A stretch of DNA of 64,000 nt from Fervidibacillus halotolerans (GTDB lineage Bacteria > Bacillota > Bacilli > Bacillales > Caldibacillaceae). Under the pieces are notes generated by a model, which saw only the letters and a program-made list of their open reading frames with translations, made no database searches and was not told the DNA's origin. This document shows, piece after piece, positions 18,348 through 29,036 of this stretch; the stretch's first letter is position 1, and each line of letters begins with the position of its first letter. Location of the stretch: positions 2,506,771 through 2,570,770 of the forward strand of contig NZ_CP106877.1 of NCBI RefSeq assembly GCF_026547205.1, in the 5' to 3' direction. The position numbers and the translations under genes are program-made.

Positions 18348-19970
18348 TTAGTTCCCGAATTCCACTTTGTGCAGGCGATCCGAACCGGTCGGATGGGGCA
18401 AGAAGTTTTTAATATCTGCTCTTCCCGCCAACAACGGTTGGGAATGAACGAGCGGAATCCAAGGGGCATCCTCTTTAATAATCTCTTGGGCTTTTTTGTA
18501 CAGCTCAACTCTTTGTTCCTCGTCGGATACCCTTTGTGCTTGAACTAAAATCTCATGTAACTCATCATTGGAGTAATACGTATAATTATTCGTACCTATA
18601 TTGTCTTTATCTAGCAGTGTATATAAGAAGTTGTCCGCATCACCATTATCGCCTGTCCATCCGAGCATGAAGGCGTCTGCTTCTCCAGCTGCAGTCTTTT
18701 CTAAATACGTACCCCATTCATACGAAACGATCTCCACTTTCACACCAATTTGTTCAAACGTATTTGCAATCGCTTGGGCAACCTTTTGACCGTCCGGCAT
18801 GTATGGACGTGGAACAGGCATCGCCCATAGTTCCATTTCGAATCCATCCGGGTAACCCGCTTCCGCTAACAATTCCTTTGCCCTCTCTAAATCATACGGA
18901 TAATCCTCGATATCGTCATTATATCCTGAAATAACAGGGGGCATCGGGTTTTTCGCAGGTTCTGCATATCCTTCGTAAAAGGCCGCAATAATTGCTTCTT
19001 TATCGACAGCATGGTTCAATGCTTGGCGAACCAATTTATTTTGAAGTGGTCCCCTTGTCGTAGTCAATCCGAGGTAACCGACATTCATCGACGGTCGAGT
19101 GAAAATTTGTAAATTGGAATCTGCTTCAATCGCTGCTACATCGCTATAATTAATTCCATCGATTAAATCTACATCGCCTGTTTTTAAGGCATTCAGGCGA
19201 GCCGAATTATCTGGAATGGATCTGAAAATAATCTTATCAATTTTCGGATATTCCGAATCCCAATAATCATCGAATTTTTCAATAACGATTCGATCATTTC
19301 GTTGCCACTCAACAAATTTGTATGGTCCCGTTCCAACCGGGTTTTCATTGATTTTATCCCCGTATTTTTCCAATGCTGCTGGACTCGTAATAGCGAATGG
19401 TGACATCGCAATATTCTTTAAAAAGACAGCTTGTGGATGTTTCAGAGTAAACTGAACTTCATATTCACCGGTCGCTTCCACTTTTTCGATGTTGTCACCG
19501 AACATGGACTGATAATATGGAAAAGGTGTTTGATCTCCCGAAGTACCAGCATTACCATTTTTCCAACGTTCGAAGTTTACGACGACGGCTTCGGCATTAA
19601 AATCGGTTCCGTCATGGAATTTAACCCCTTCCCGTAGTTGGAAGGTGTAAACCAATCCATCATCCGAGACGTTCCAATCTACAGCCAGACCGGGTTCTAA
19701 TTCCGTGTTTTGTTCACCAAAATTTATTAAGTTTTCAAAAATATTTACTGTTACTTTAAAAGCTTCACCTTCTGTCGTGGCACCCGGATCAAGGGATGTG
19801 GAATCTCCCCCACGGCCGAATACGAGTTCTTTCGGTGTATCTTTTACCTCATCCTTCCCATCGTCACTATTTCCGCCCGCCTTTTCATTATTCCCTGAAC
19901 AAGCAACTAAAGCGAATGATAGGAATAGGAACAATAGGAAAAATAGCCATTTTCTTTTCCCTCTTTTCAC
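18348..19970 (-). CDS. Peptide ABC transporter substrate-binding lipoprotein (SBP family 5)
   Basis: This 540-residue extracytoplasmic lipoprotein has signal MKRGKRKWLFFLLF and lipobox ALVACS followed by an acidic linker. The family 5 landmarks are LREGVKFHDGTDFNAEAVVV, VGTGPYKFVEWQRNDR, QALNHAVDKEAI and AKELLAEAGYPDGFEMEL. Its position between the ATPase and permease genes assigns it to this transporter. The GTG start has GGGGGAG 5 nt upstream. DppE/OppA-type proteins of this size bind di- to oligopeptides, although other ligands occur in the family. Confidence 0.9.
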   Translation of the reverse strand: MKRGKRKWLFFLLFLFLSFALVACSGNNEKAGGNSDDGKDEVKDTPKELVFGRGGDSTSLDPGATTEGEAFKVTVNIFENLINFGEQNTELEPGLAVDWNVSDDGLVYTFQLREGVKFHDGTDFNAEAVVVNFERWKNGNAGTSGDQTPFPYYQSMFGDNIEKVEATGEYEVQFTLKHPQAVFLKNIAMSPFAITSPAALEKYGDKINENPVGTGPYKFVEWQRNDRIVIEKFDDYWDSEYPKIDKIIFRSIPDNSARLNALKTGDVDLIDGINYSDVAAIEADSNLQIFTRPSMNVGYLGLTTTRGPLQNKLVRQALNHAVDKEAIIAAFYEGYAEPAKNPMPPVISGYNDDIEDYPYDLERAKELLAEAGYPDGFEMELWAMPVPRPYMPDGQKVAQAIANTFEQIGVKVEIVSYEWGTYLEKTAAGEADAFMLGWTGDNGDADNFLYTLLDKDNIGTNNYTYYSNDELHEILVQAQRVSDEEQRVELYKKAQEIIKEDAPWIPLVHSQPLLAGRADIKNFLPHPTGSDRLHKVEFGN

Positions 19971-20038
19971 CTTTACTCCCCCTTTTCATTGTTTTCATTT
20001 ATCAAAATGTGGCCGTCTTAATACAGAATATTCAAAAT

Positions 20039-21013
20039 TTAATCATTGTACAGATGACATGCCACATAATGACCTGGTCTGAATTGTTTCATTTTCGGCT
20101 TTTCCACTTTACAAATATCCATGCAAGCATTACATCTCGTATGGAAAACACATCCTGAAGGTGGATTTGATGGACTTGGTAAATCCCCTTTGATTTCAAT
20201 TCGTTCCCTTTTCACCGTCGGATCGGCAATAGGAACAGCACTTAATAATGTTTTCGTATACGGATGCAGAGGTTCCCTATATAGCTCTTCACTGTCGGAT
20301 AATTCGACCATATGGCCTAAATACATAACGCCTATTCGATCGCTAATATACCGAACAACTCCTAAATCGTGGGAAATAAAAATATAAGTCAGTTCAAACT
20401 CCTGTTGCAAATCCTTCATTAAGTTTAACACTTGGGATTGGATAGAAACGTCTAGGGCAGATACCGGTTCATCGGCAACGATTAACTTTGGGTTCGTCAT
20501 TAAAGCTCTTGCGATACCAATGCGTTGCCGCTGACCACCACTAAATTGATGGGGGTATCGTTTTTTATGCTCCTTTCTCATACCAACAACATCCAAGATG
20601 TGTTCGACCTTTTCTTTCCTTTCCTCTTTTGTTCCAATTCCATGTACGATAAGGGGTTCGGTCAAAATTTTTTCAATCGTATGGCGCGGATTTAGCGATG
20701 CAAAGGGATCCTGAAAGACCATTTGCATATCCCTTCTCGTCTTCCGCATCTTTTCTTTTGAGAAAGTATATATATTTTCTCCCTCAAAAAGAACTTCCCC
20801 TCCTGTCGGTTCGTGGAGCCTTAACAGGAGTTTCCCCGTCGTTGATTTCCCACAACCGGATTCTCCGACTAGGCTAAATGTTTCTCCTTTATTTACAGTA
20901 AAGGAAATTCCGTTTACCGCTTGAACGGTTCCAATTTCCCGTCCAAATACACCACCTTTAATCGGAAATTCCTTTCGTAAATCATTGACTTGTAGTAATG
21001 GTTGACTGCTCAC
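20039..21013 (-). CDS. Peptide ABC transporter ATP-binding protein (DppF/OppF type)
   Basis: This 324-residue ATPase has Walker [10 protein letters not shown], signature [15 protein letters not shown], Walker [14 protein letters not shown] and the C-terminal peptide-transporter motif with conserved cysteines ([15 protein letters not shown]), which marks the oligopeptide ABC subfamily and may bind an iron-sulfur cluster. The GTG start after AGGAGGGGGAAGAAC overlaps the end of the DppD-type gene by 32 nt. Confidence 0.9.
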   Translation of the reverse strand: MSSQPLLQVNDLRKEFPIKGGVFGREIGTVQAVNGISFTVNKGETFSLVGESGCGKSTTGKLLLRLHEPTGGEVLFEGENIYTFSKEKMRKTRRDMQMVFQDPFASLNPRHTIEKILTEPLIVHGIGTKEERKEKVEHILDVVGMRKEHKKRYPHQFSGGQRQRIGIARALMTNPKLIVADEPVSALDVSIQSQVLNLMKDLQQEFELTYIFISHDLGVVRYISDRIGVMYLGHMVELSDSEELYREPLHPYTKTLLSAVPIADPTVKRERIEIKGDLPSPSNPPSGCVFHTRCNACMDICKVEKPKMKQFRPGHYVACHLYND

Positions 21014-21998
21014 GTTCTTCCCCCTCCTTTTCTACTAACCAACAGCGAACTTTATGATTTTCCTCCGTCGTATAATAGGGGGGTTGATCATGTAAACATC
21101 TGGGCATTCTTACATTACAACGACTATAAAAACGACATCCTTTCTTTACTGATCCAGGTTTCGGTACAGTTCCTGGTATGGAATATAATCGTTTCTCTTT
21201 TTTACGAATGTCCGGAATCGATTGTAGCAACCCTTTCGTATATGGATGTTGTGGATTTTGGAAGATCGTATGAACATCGCCCTCTTCGACAATTTTCCCC
21301 GCATACATGACGATGACCCGTTCACAAACTTCTGCCACAACACCTAAATCATGGGTAATAAGGAGTACCGCTGTTTTTAACTTCTCATTTATTTCTTTAA
21401 TCAATTGTAATATTTGTGCTTGAATCGTAACGTCCAAAGCGGTAGTTGGTTCATCGGCGATCAATACTTTCGGATTACAAATTAAAGCCATGGCAATCAT
21501 GACCCGCTGCCGCATACCTCCGGATAATTCATGGGGATAGGCATTCATTAGTTCTTCATGGCGGGGCAAACCGACGAGTCGGAGCATTTCCACCGCCCGA
21601 TCGTAAGCCTTTTTTTTCGGCCATTTATTATGGATCAACACTGCTTCCATCAGTTGATTGCCAATGGTAAATAACGGATTTAATGAGGTCATCGGCTCTT
21701 GGAAAATCATCGCCAATTCATTTCCTCGAACCCGTCGCATTTGTTTCTCATTGAATTGCAAAATATTTTTCCCGTTTAAATAAATTTCTCCCCCAGTAAC
21801 TTTACCCGGTGGATTTGGAAGAAGTCCCATAATCGATAAAGAAGTGACACTTTTACCCGATCCGGATTCTCCAACTATCCCGACGATTTCCCCTGGATAT
21901 ACGTTGAAAGAGATATCTTCAACGGCAGGTACTTCACCATCATCGGTGAAAAATGAAGTTTTTAAGTTTTTGACTTGTAATAACGGTTTAATTGTCAT
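20982..21998 (-). CDS. Peptide ABC transporter ATP-binding protein (DppD/OppD type)
   Basis: This 338-residue ATPase is the first gene of the transporter operon. Motifs are Walker [10 protein letters not shown], signature [15 protein letters not shown], Walker [13 protein letters not shown] and the cysteine-containing C-terminus [18 protein letters not shown] chose the ATG at 21998 with AAGGTGGG 7 nt upstream; a GTG four codons earlier is part of that ribosome site. An AT-rich leader of over 500 bp precedes the gene. Confidence 0.9.
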   Translation of the reverse strand: MTIKPLLQVKNLKTSFFTDDGEVPAVEDISFNVYPGEIVGIVGESGSGKSVTSLSIMGLLPNPPGKVTGGEIYLNGKNILQFNEKQMRRVRGNELAMIFQEPMTSLNPLFTIGNQLMEAVLIHNKWPKKKAYDRAVEMLRLVGLPRHEELMNAYPHELSGGMRQRVMIAMALICNPKVLIADEPTTALDVTIQAQILQLIKEINEKLKTAVLLITHDLGVVAEVCERVIVMYAGKIVEEGDVHTIFQNPQHPYTKGLLQSIPDIRKKEKRLYSIPGTVPKPGSVKKGCRFYSRCNVRMPRCLHDQPPYYTTEENHKVRCWLVEKEGEEREQSTITTSQ

Positions 21999-22563
21999 AA
22001 AATTTCCCACCTTATAATGGGTATAAATAATGTTTAATTTAAATTTTAGTGATAATTATTCCATATTTTGAATAAATAATCAATATGTTTTTTTAAAAAA
22101 ATATTATTTTTTTAATATATTACAATTTTGATAGTTTTACATAAACCCTTTTCTATATAATTTATTCCCGCTTTACTATATTAAATTACTAATTTTTAAC
22201 ATTCCTTTGCAACAAAGGGTGAATTTGTTATTCTCGAATCCACCTGCCGAACTTTCCATTGACCGGATTCGAATTTACCGAACGATTCCATATATAGAAA
22301 CCCTTTTATATGTTCTTCCCTTTTAAAAGTTGAACATGTCATATACGGACGGTACTTTTGATTTCCTCCGTTAAAAAAATAATTTCTACTAAACCTTCTG
22401 TAAATACAACCTTCCCTTTAACTTTTTACTAGAACATTTTTTTCAAATTCCATTACAATTCAAAGGAGAACATCGACTATACGGATATTTTTTTTAAGCA
22501 TTTTTCATGTTAAAATAATTGAGACACTTGTAGGAATTTGATGGAAAAGAGGTGCATCCCCAA
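21999..22563. other. Divergent AT-rich intergenic region with one perfect inverted repeat
   Basis: The 565 bp separate the divergent peptide transporter operon and the glycosyltransferase gene. The only discrete element I see is CCTTTG CAA CAAAGG at 22204-22218, a perfect 6-bp inverted repeat. The rest is AT-rich and must hold promoters for both sides, but none stands out. No convincing ORF is present. Confidence 0.5.
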
Positions 22564-23415
22564 ATGATTAATATTCTCGTTACTTTAAATGCCAACTATA
22601 TTCCTCCACTGAAAGTTATGCTTCATTCTTTGTTCTCAAGAAATAGAAATGAAACAATACATGTTTACTTAATGCACTCGACGTTATCAAAGGAACAACT
22701 TCTTGATATAGAACAATTTATCCAATTATACGATCAACATTTCCATCCGATTTTCATCGATGATACACAATTCCAAGATGCCCCTGTATTTCGGCACTAT
22801 ACGGTGGAAATGTATTATCGGTTAGCCGCTCATTTGTTTTTACCCCAATCGGTGGACCGTATCCTTTATTTAGATCCGGATATTGTCGTCATTAACCCAA
22901 TTAAAGATTTTTATGAAATGGATTTTGAGGGCAATTTATTTATCGCATCCGAACATGAACATACGACAAAAATTGTACAACCGATTAATAAATTCCGACT
23001 AAAAACGCCAGCAGCAAAAGGGTATTTTAACACGGGCGTTTTGTTAATGAATATTGAATTAATGAGAAGACTGATTCAAATGGATGTGATTTATTCTTTT
23101 ATTAAAGAAAATAAGCGGTTATTGATTTTGCCGGATCAGGATATTTTAAACGGTTTGTATTGGGATAAAATTAAACCAGTCGATAGTTTCCGTTACAACT
23201 ACGACGCCCGCTATTTCGAACTGGCAAAACTTTATCCGATGTATAAAAAAGATCTAGTATGGATCAAGATGAACACGTTATTTATTCATTATTGTGGGAA
23301 GGATAAACCTTGGCATAATAATTACAAAGGGACCCTCGGATTTTTCTACAACTATTATGAGAAAAAAATGAACGAAAAATTAGAAGGGTCGATATTCCAA
23401 GATGACAGAACCTGA
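22564..23415 (+). CDS. Glycosyltransferase family 8 protein
   Basis: This 283-residue GT-A fold retaining glycosyltransferase has the family motif RILYLDPDIVVINPIKDFYE, where the DPD triplet serves as the DxD metal and nucleotide-sugar site. YFNTGVLLMNIELMRR and the C-terminal IHYCGKDKPWHNNYKG follow, both typical of GT8 (galactosyl/glucosyl transferases, glycogenin-like). The ATG at 22564 has GAGGTG 8 nt upstream. It is monocistronic and its acceptor is unknown; related Bacillus enzymes decorate cell-surface polymers. Confidence 0.87.
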   Translation: MINILVTLNANYIPPLKVMLHSLFSRNRNETIHVYLMHSTLSKEQLLDIEQFIQLYDQHFHPIFIDDTQFQDAPVFRHYTVEMYYRLAAHLFLPQSVDRILYLDPDIVVINPIKDFYEMDFEGNLFIASEHEHTTKIVQPINKFRLKTPAAKGYFNTGVLLMNIELMRRLIQMDVIYSFIKENKRLLILPDQDILNGLYWDKIKPVDSFRYNYDARYFELAKLYPMYKKDLVWIKMNTLFIHYCGKDKPWHNNYKGTLGFFYNYYEKKMNEKLEGSIFQDDRT

Positions 23416-23523
23416 ATATCTCATCTCCTTCACAACATATTTTTCTTTCTGAGATGGACATTTGCACTCCAATTACTTTTTGATATGATGGATTAAAAAA
23501 CGAAATAAATAGGAGATGATCTT

Positions 23524-24756
23524 TTGAAAGAGGATTTGATTCGACGGTTTACTTCATATGTCAAAATTGATACCCAGTCCGATGAAAACAGTTCGAGTTG
23601 TCCTTCCACCCCCGGTCAATTAACTTTGTTGAACCAACTTGTGGAAGAACTACGTGCCATTGGAATGGAAGAGGTGTCGATCGATGAAAACGGGTATGTA
23701 TTTGCCACATTACCGGCAAATACGGAGAAAGATGTACCAGTAATTGGTTTTTTAGCCCATGTAGATACAGCCACCGATTTTACCGGTAAAAATGTGAATC
23801 CACAAATCGTAGAAAAGTATGATGGGAAAGACATCGTTTTAAATGAAAAATTAGGTGTTGTTCTTTCGCCTCAAGATTTTCCAAATTTGGCAAACTATAA
23901 AGGGCATACATTAATTACAACGGACGGAACGACACTCCTCGGTGCCGATGATAAAGCAGGCGTAGCTGAAATTATGACTGCAATGGATTATCTCATCCAA
24001 CATCCGGAAATTAAACATGGAAAAATCCGGGTTGCCTTCACACCGGATGAAGAAATCGGTCGTGGTCCCCATAAATTTGACGTGAAACGATTTGGGGCAA
24101 AATTTGCTTATACAGTAGATGGGGGTCCAATCGGAGAATTACAATACGAAAGCTTTAATGCCGCCAGTGCGAAAATTACAATTAAAGGAAATAATATTCA
24201 TCCAGGCTCAGCAAAAGGTAAAATGGTGAACTCTATGAAAATTGGTATGGAGTTACACGGTATGTTGCCAGAAAAGGAAGCTCCCGAATATACGGAAGGA
24301 TATGAAGGATTTTATCATTTGTTATCCTTCACGGGAGACGTGGAAAACACGAAGATGGAGTATATCATCCGTGACCATGATCGGGCAAAATTTGAAGAAA
24401 AGAAAAATACGATGGCAAAAATCGTAGAAAAACTCCAAGAAATGTACGGAAAGGACACCCTTTCCCTCGAATTAAAAGATCAATATTACAATATGAAAGA
24501 AAAAATAGAACCTGTACGAGAAGTTGTGGATTATGCTCGAGATGCAATGAAAACACTCGGTATTGAACCGGTGACTGAACCGATTCGTGGAGGTACAGAC
24601 GGCTCCCAACTTTCCTATATGGGACTACCAACACCGAATATTTTTACAGGTGGGGAAAACTTCCACGGAAAATACGAATTCATTTCAGTCGACCATATGA
24701 TCAAAGCGACGGAAGTCATTATCGAGATTATAAAAACCTTTGAAGCTCGTTCATAA
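23524..24756 (+). CDS. pepT: Peptidase T (aminotripeptidase)
   Basis: This M20B zinc tripeptidase releases N-terminal residues from tripeptides in the cytoplasm. The metal and catalytic residues are visible: FLAHVDTA (His 79), LLGADDKAG (Asp 142), [10 protein letters not shown] (Glu 176/177) and [10 protein letters not shown]. The C-terminal [11 protein letters not shown] carries the last His. The length of 410 residues is canonical. The TTG start follows AGGAGATGATC. It may act on peptides imported by the nearby transporter, but it is a separate unit with its own terminator. Confidence 0.93.
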   Translation: MKEDLIRRFTSYVKIDTQSDENSSSCPSTPGQLTLLNQLVEELRAIGMEEVSIDENGYVFATLPANTEKDVPVIGFLAHVDTATDFTGKNVNPQIVEKYDGKDIVLNEKLGVVLSPQDFPNLANYKGHTLITTDGTTLLGADDKAGVAEIMTAMDYLIQHPEIKHGKIRVAFTPDEEIGRGPHKFDVKRFGAKFAYTVDGGPIGELQYESFNAASAKITIKGNNIHPGSAKGKMVNSMKIGMELHGMLPEKEAPEYTEGYEGFYHLLSFTGDVENTKMEYIIRDHDRAKFEEKKNTMAKIVEKLQEMYGKDTLSLELKDQYYNMKEKIEPVREVVDYARDAMKTLGIEPVTEPIRGGTDGSQLSYMGLPTPNIFTGGENFHGKYEFISVDHMIKATEVIIEIIKTFEARS

Positions 24757-24818
24757 TTTTCAACTAACTTAATATAATTGATAATTGATTTTCCTATATC
24801 ATTCTTACGATTGAGAAC

Positions 24819-24854
24819 AGAGTCAATCCTAACCGTTGGATTGGCTCTTTTTTA
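24819..24854 (+). terminator. Terminator after pepT
   Basis: AGAGTCAATCC and GGATTGGCTCT pair over 11 bp with one G-U and are followed by TTTTTT. Confidence 0.9.
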
Positions 24855-24913
24855 ATTAATTGTTCTTACTATAGATCTCCCGGGAAAAAAGATTAATTAT
24901 ATTAAATTCTTTT

Positions 24914-24928
24914 TTATAATTATTATAA
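24914..24928. promoter_or_regulatory. PerR box upstream of katA
   Basis: TTATAATTATTATAA is an exact match to the 15-bp PerR consensus TTATAATNATTATAA, 77 bp before the catalase start. Peroxide-inducible control by the metal-dependent repressor PerR is inferred from the known PerR regulon. Confidence 0.85.
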
Positions 24929-25005
24929 TTAAGTATTGATTTTATTATAAAATTTGTTATCATTATAAGTACGTTGATAATATTGGAAATTTAGGAGGGA
25001 AATAC

Positions 25006-26460
25006 ATGTCTGAAAAACGTCTAACCACTAGCTGGGGAGCCCCCGTCGGTGATAATCAAAATTCCATAACTGCTGGAGCCCAAGGACCGACGTTAATTCA
25101 AGATGTCCACCTATTGGAAAAACTCGCCCATTTTAATCGGGAACGTGTTCCAGAACGGGTCGTCCATGCGAAAGGCGGCGGAGCCCACGGTTATTTTGAA
25201 GTGACCAATGACATGTCAAAATATACGAAAGCAAAAGTATTTAACGATGTCGGAACAAGGACTCCCGTTTTTGTGAGATTTTCTACCGTTGCAGGAGAAT
25301 TAGGTTCTGCCGATACCGTTCGAGATCCAAGGGGATTTTCCGTCAAATTTTATACGGAAGATGGAAATTATGACATCGTTGGGAATAACACACCAATTTT
25401 CTTTATTCGTGATGCAATCAAATTTCCCGATTTTATCCATACCCAAAAACGTGATCCGAAAACCCATTTGAAAAACCCGACGTCTATGTGGGATTTTTGG
25501 AGTTTGTCCCCCGAATCCTTACATCAAGTTACATACTTATTTGGTGATCGGGGTATTCCGCTCACATGGCGACATATGAACGGCTATGGAAGTCATACGT
25601 TTAAGTGGGTAAATGAAAAGGGAGAAGCTGTTTGGATCAAATATCACTTCAAAACCGATCAAGGGCTCAAAAATATGGATCCAGATCTTGCCGTCAAAAT
25701 CGCCGGTGAAAATCCGGATTACCATATTCAAGATCTTTACAATGCCATTGAAAAGGGAGACTTTCCTTCTTGGACGTTATATGTGCAAATCATGCCTTAT
25801 GAGGATGCAAAAACGTATAAATGGAATCCTTTCGATGTGACGAAAATTTGGTCCCATAAGGATTATCCGTTAATTGAAGTAGGGAAAATGGTGTTAAACC
25901 GAAATCCGATCAATTACTTTGCGGAAGTCGAACAAGCAGCATTTTCCCCCGGAACACTCGTACCCGGTGTTGAACCGTCCCCGGACAAAATGTTACAAGG
26001 TCGTTTGTTTGCTTACCACGATACGCAAAGATACCGAATCGGTGCGAACTTCAACCAATTGCCGATCAATACACCGAAAGTTCCCGTAAATCATTATCAA
26101 CGGGATGGAGCGATGAATCCTGGAACGAACGGCGAAGGATCCGTCTATTATGAACCGAACAGTTTCGATGGGCCGAAAGAAGATGAAAAGGCGAAGATTA
26201 CACCTTTTGAAGTGTCCGGTTTTGCTGATAGCGTCCCCTATGACGATGATGACCATTATACACAAGCGGGGGATTTGTATCGATTAATGAGCGATGAAGA
26301 AAAGGAACGTCTTGTAAAGAATATCGTCGATTCTATGAAAATGGTGGAAAAGGAAGAGATAAAACTACGTCAAATCGAACACTTCTATAAGGCGGATCCG
26401 GAATACGGAACCCGTGTAGCTGAAGGACTCGGCCTTTCCGTTCCTGAAACGGTTCGATAA
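25006..26460 (+). CDS. katA: Heme catalase KatA
   Basis: This small-subunit (clade 3) monofunctional catalase of 484 residues converts hydrogen peroxide to water and oxygen. The active-site His is in [16 protein letters not shown] (His 54), the Asn in [16 protein letters not shown] (about residue 127), and the proximal heme Tyr in [12 protein letters not shown] (Tyr 337). The ATG has GGAGGG 7 nt upstream. A perfect PerR box precedes it, as for katA in B. subtilis. It is monocistronic. Confidence 0.96.
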   Translation: MSEKRLTTSWGAPVGDNQNSITAGAQGPTLIQDVHLLEKLAHFNRERVPERVVHAKGGGAHGYFEVTNDMSKYTKAKVFNDVGTRTPVFVRFSTVAGELGSADTVRDPRGFSVKFYTEDGNYDIVGNNTPIFFIRDAIKFPDFIHTQKRDPKTHLKNPTSMWDFWSLSPESLHQVTYLFGDRGIPLTWRHMNGYGSHTFKWVNEKGEAVWIKYHFKTDQGLKNMDPDLAVKIAGENPDYHIQDLYNAIEKGDFPSWTLYVQIMPYEDAKTYKWNPFDVTKIWSHKDYPLIEVGKMVLNRNPINYFAEVEQAAFSPGTLVPGVEPSPDKMLQGRLFAYHDTQRYRIGANFNQLPINTPKVPVNHYQRDGAMNPGTNGEGSVYYEPNSFDGPKEDEKAKITPFEVSGFADSVPYDDDDHYTQAGDLYRLMSDEEKERLVKNIVDSMKMVEKEEIKLRQIEHFYKADPEYGTRVAEGLGLSVPETVR

Positions 26461-26500
26461 ATGTACAGAAGAAAAAAATCCTTTTTTAAAATTATTTGTG

Positions 26501-26529
26501 TTGACATTTACCTCTGAAATTGCAATAAT
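26501..26529 (+). promoter_or_regulatory. Sigma-A promoter of the uracil permease leader
   Basis: TTGACA at 26501-26506 and AATAAT at 26524-26529 are separated by 17 bp, just upstream of the PyrR-binding leader. Confidence 0.75.
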
Positions 26530-26550
26530 GTTAAAGATAAGTAAATAGCA

Positions 26551-26702
26551 ACCTTTAAGGCAGTCCTGTGAGGCTGGCAAGGTGATCGATTTCGTTCGTC
26601 ATGCAATCAATCTATGATTATATGATTATATGACGTGTGCTTTCGTGTGCATATATCAAGCGATAAGCACCTTGCCGGCTAGTCAGGCAAGGTGCTTTTT
26701 TA
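26551..26702 (+). promoter_or_regulatory. PyrR-responsive pyrimidine attenuator
   Basis: The leader contains TTTAAGGCAGTCCTGTGAGG followed by CTGGCAAGG, the conserved PyrR-binding anti-antiterminator loop. It ends with a strong terminator, AGCACCTTGCC / GGCAAGGTGCT plus T6 (26666-26702). PyrR with UMP would favour termination before the permease gene. Much of the sequence between (26583-26665) can form the competing antiterminator. Confidence 0.88.
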
Positions 26703-26732
26703 TGCCCAAAACAAAATAAAGGAGAGGTTTTC

Positions 26733-28013
26733 ATGGAACAAAAGGAAATTCAAGTTCACGAAAGATTGCCTTTTTTAAAGAGTTTACCACTAAGCTTACA
26801 ACATTTGTTTGCAATGTTCGGTTCAACAGTTCTCGTTCCAATCTTATTCGGTGTCGATCCAGCAACGATTTTATTGATGAATGGAATTGGAACATTGCTG
26901 TATCTTTTCATCACAAAGGGAAAAATCCCTGCTTATTTAGGTTCGAGTTTCGCTTTTATTTCACCGGTTTTCGCCGTATTAAACGCCCATTCCGGAGGAG
27001 ACGGCTATAGTTACGCACTCGGTGGATTTTTTATGATTGGTGTTATACTCGTTATCGTCGGATTCATCGTCAAACTCGTCGGGACAGGTTGGTTAGACGT
27101 GATTTTCCCACCGGCTGCAATGGGTGCAATCGTTGCCCTTATCGGTCTTGAGCTCGTACCTGTCGCTGCTGAAATGGCTGGTATCATCAAACCTGCAAAT
27201 GCATCGGCAGATTGGAGTCCAGATCCTCACGCCATCACTGTCTCTCTTTTAACCTTAGGCATTACGATCGTATCTTGGGTCACATTGCGCGGATTTTTAA
27301 AAATCATACCAATCTTAATTGGTATTGTTAGTGGTTATATAATCGCCTTCTTTTTCGGACTGGTCGATCTTACAGCCGTAAAAGAAGCATCAACCTTGTC
27401 CGTCCCCCATTTTTACTCAATGAAGTGGAGCTTATCGGACATCGTCGTGATTCTTCCTGCAGCCTTAGTTTTAATACCGGAACATATCGGGCATTTGTTC
27501 GTCACAGGAAATATTGTAAAAAAAGATTTGGCTAAAGATCCCGGCCTTGACCGGTCACTTATGGGAAATGGTTTTTCGACGATGCTATCTAGCTTTTTCG
27601 GTTCTACACCGAACACAACGTATGGTGAAAATATTGGTGTTCTAGCGATTACTCGGGTTTACTCCACATGGGTAATCGGTGGAGCTGCTGTAATTGCCAT
27701 CATCCTGTCGTTTTTCGGTAAATTGGCTGCTTTAATTTCTTCCATTCCTACTCCTGTCATGGGCGGAATATCCCTCCTCCTTTTCGGAATTATCGGAGCA
27801 AGTGGTATTCGAATGTTGGTGGAATCGAAGGTCGACTACAGCAAATCTCAAAATTTAATTTTAACGAGTGTCGTCCTTGTAATTGGTTTGAGCGGTGCTG
27901 CGATTGAAATTGACACTGTTCATTTAAAGGGAATGGGCTTGGCAACGATCGTCGCCATTATCCTAAGCATATTTTTCAAGTTACTCGATATTTTAAAATT
28001 ATCAAATGAATAA
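26733..28013 (+). CDS. pyrP: Uracil permease (UraA/PyrP, NCS2 family)
   Basis: This 426-residue nucleobase:cation symporter brings uracil across the membrane for salvage. NCS2 landmarks are LPLSLQHLFAMFGSTVLVP near the start, GLELVPVAAEMAG, LIPEHIGHLFVTGNI (substrate-binding Glu) and GSTPNTTYGENIGVLAITRV. About 12-14 hydrophobic segments are visible. The ATG follows AAAGGAGAGG. Here the gene stands alone behind its own PyrR attenuator, whereas in B. subtilis pyrP is the second gene of the pyr biosynthetic operon. Confidence 0.93.
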   Translation: MEQKEIQVHERLPFLKSLPLSLQHLFAMFGSTVLVPILFGVDPATILLMNGIGTLLYLFITKGKIPAYLGSSFAFISPVFAVLNAHSGGDGYSYALGGFFMIGVILVIVGFIVKLVGTGWLDVIFPPAAMGAIVALIGLELVPVAAEMAGIIKPANASADWSPDPHAITVSLLTLGITIVSWVTLRGFLKIIPILIGIVSGYIIAFFFGLVDLTAVKEASTLSVPHFYSMKWSLSDIVVILPAALVLIPEHIGHLFVTGNIVKKDLAKDPGLDRSLMGNGFSTMLSSFFGSTPNTTYGENIGVLAITRVYSTWVIGGAAVIAIILSFFGKLAALISSIPTPVMGGISLLLFGIIGASGIRMLVESKVDYSKSQNLILTSVVLVIGLSGAAIEIDTVHLKGMGLATIVAIILSIFFKLLDILKLSNE

Positions 28014-28024
28014 ACATCAATAAA

Positions 28025-28055
28025 GGGCTGGAAAAAAATTACAGCCCCTTTCTTC
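28025..28055 (+). terminator. Terminator after the uracil permease gene
   Basis: GGGCTG and CAGCCC form a short stem around an A-rich loop followed by CTTTCTTC. One arm is also the end of the dispersed repeat copy described next. Confidence 0.55.
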
Positions 28056-28190
28056 GTAAATGAAATTCGATTGATTTCAGTGGCTGCACTTTCCGCGGGT
28101 ACGGTCTTGCCTTATTCATCTAAAGGCTCTCCAGCTCGTGCTGTTCCCGCAGGAGTCTGCTGCCACCTTCCTTTCATCAACTTAGGGACT
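28031..28190 (-). repeat. Dispersed ~165 bp structured repeat, copy A
   Basis: Read on the minus strand, the copy starts AGTCCCTAAGTTGATGAAAG and runs through AAGGTGGC, GACTCCTGCGGGAACAGCAC, a GACCGTACCCGCGGAAAG block and AATTTCAT to AAAGGGGCTGTAATTTT. It shares these blocks with copies at 32029-32195 and 53985-54148. Inner GCGGG/CCCGC and outer GGTGGC/GCCACT pairs allow a hairpin. It lies between the convergent 3' ends of pyrP and zupT and has no ORF. Confidence 0.75.
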
Positions 28191-28217
28191 GATCGATCAG
28201 TTCCTTTTTCTTTCTCT

Positions 28218-29036
28218 TTACAAAAATAATATTAAGCTGACCGCCATTACCGCCATACCGCAGATTAATCCGTAAATAGATGTATGGGCTTGCTCGTATT
28301 TTTTTGCAGCAGGAACCAATTCGTCAAGAGAAATAAATACCATTATTCCAGCAACTGCAGCAAAAATACACCCGAAAACGATATCGTTCAAAAAGGGCAT
28401 TAAAATGAAAAAAGCAACCAAAGCACCAATCGGTTCCGATAAACCGGAAAGGAAGGATAACCGAAACGCTTTTTTCTTACTTCCCGTTGCAAAATAGATT
28501 GGAACGGATACTGCGATTCCCTCTGGAATATTATGAATCGCAATGGCAATCCCAATAGCGACCCCGAGTTTAGGATCTTGCAAAGCAGATGTAAAGGTAG
28601 CAATTCCCTCTGGAAAATTGTGAATACCAATTGCCAAAGCTGTGAACGTACCCATTTTCTTCAAGGAGGGATCATGCATGACATCCGGAGCTAAAGATTG
28701 CATGTCCTCAATCTTTTTTAATTCATGGGGGTTTGATTGTTTCGGAATCAATTTATCGATTAAAGCGATGAATACCATTCCTCCGAAAAAGCCACCAACG
28801 ACCGCCCAATTTCCGCTCTTTTCACCTAATGCATCCACGAGAGTATCTTGTGCTTTCACAAAAATTTCTATCATCGAAACGTAAATCATAACCCCTGCAG
28901 AAAATCCGAGGGAAAAGGAAAGGAATTTCGTATTTGTCGTGGAAGCAAAAAAGGCGAGAATACTTCCTATTCCAGTCGCTAAACCTGCAAATAATGTCAT
29001 GAAAAAGGCGATATATACGGTTTCATCCATGTTCAT
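28218..29036 (-). CDS. zupT: ZIP family metal transporter ZupT
   Basis: This 272-residue membrane protein has eight predicted helices. The ZIP metal-binding motifs are on helices IV and V: ALAIGIHNFPEGIATFTSAL and AIAIHNIPEGIAVSVPIYFA (His, Asn, Glu ligands). Members import zinc, iron or manganese. The ATG follows AAGGGAAAG. A structured RNA candidate with its own promoter and terminator lies upstream on the same strand, but ~310 nt separate them, so control of zupT by that RNA is not shown. Confidence 0.92.
   Translation of the reverse strand: MNMDETVYIAFFMTLFAGLATGIGSILAFFASTTNTKFLSFSLGFSAGVMIYVSMIEIFVKAQDTLVDALGEKSGNWAVVGGFFGGMVFIALIDKLIPKQSNPHELKKIEDMQSLAPDVMHDPSLKKMGTFTALAIGIHNFPEGIATFTSALQDPKLGVAIGIAIAIHNIPEGIAVSVPIYFATGSKKKAFRLSFLSGLSEPIGALVAFFILMPFLNDIVFGCIFAAVAGIMVFISLDELVPAAKKYEQAHTSIYGLICGMAVMAVSLILFL

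Noticed and set aside
22019-22100. CodY box upstream of the peptide transporter operon
   Set aside because: AATTATCACTAAAAT-like sequence has about four mismatches to AATTTTCWGAAAATT, so it is not supported.
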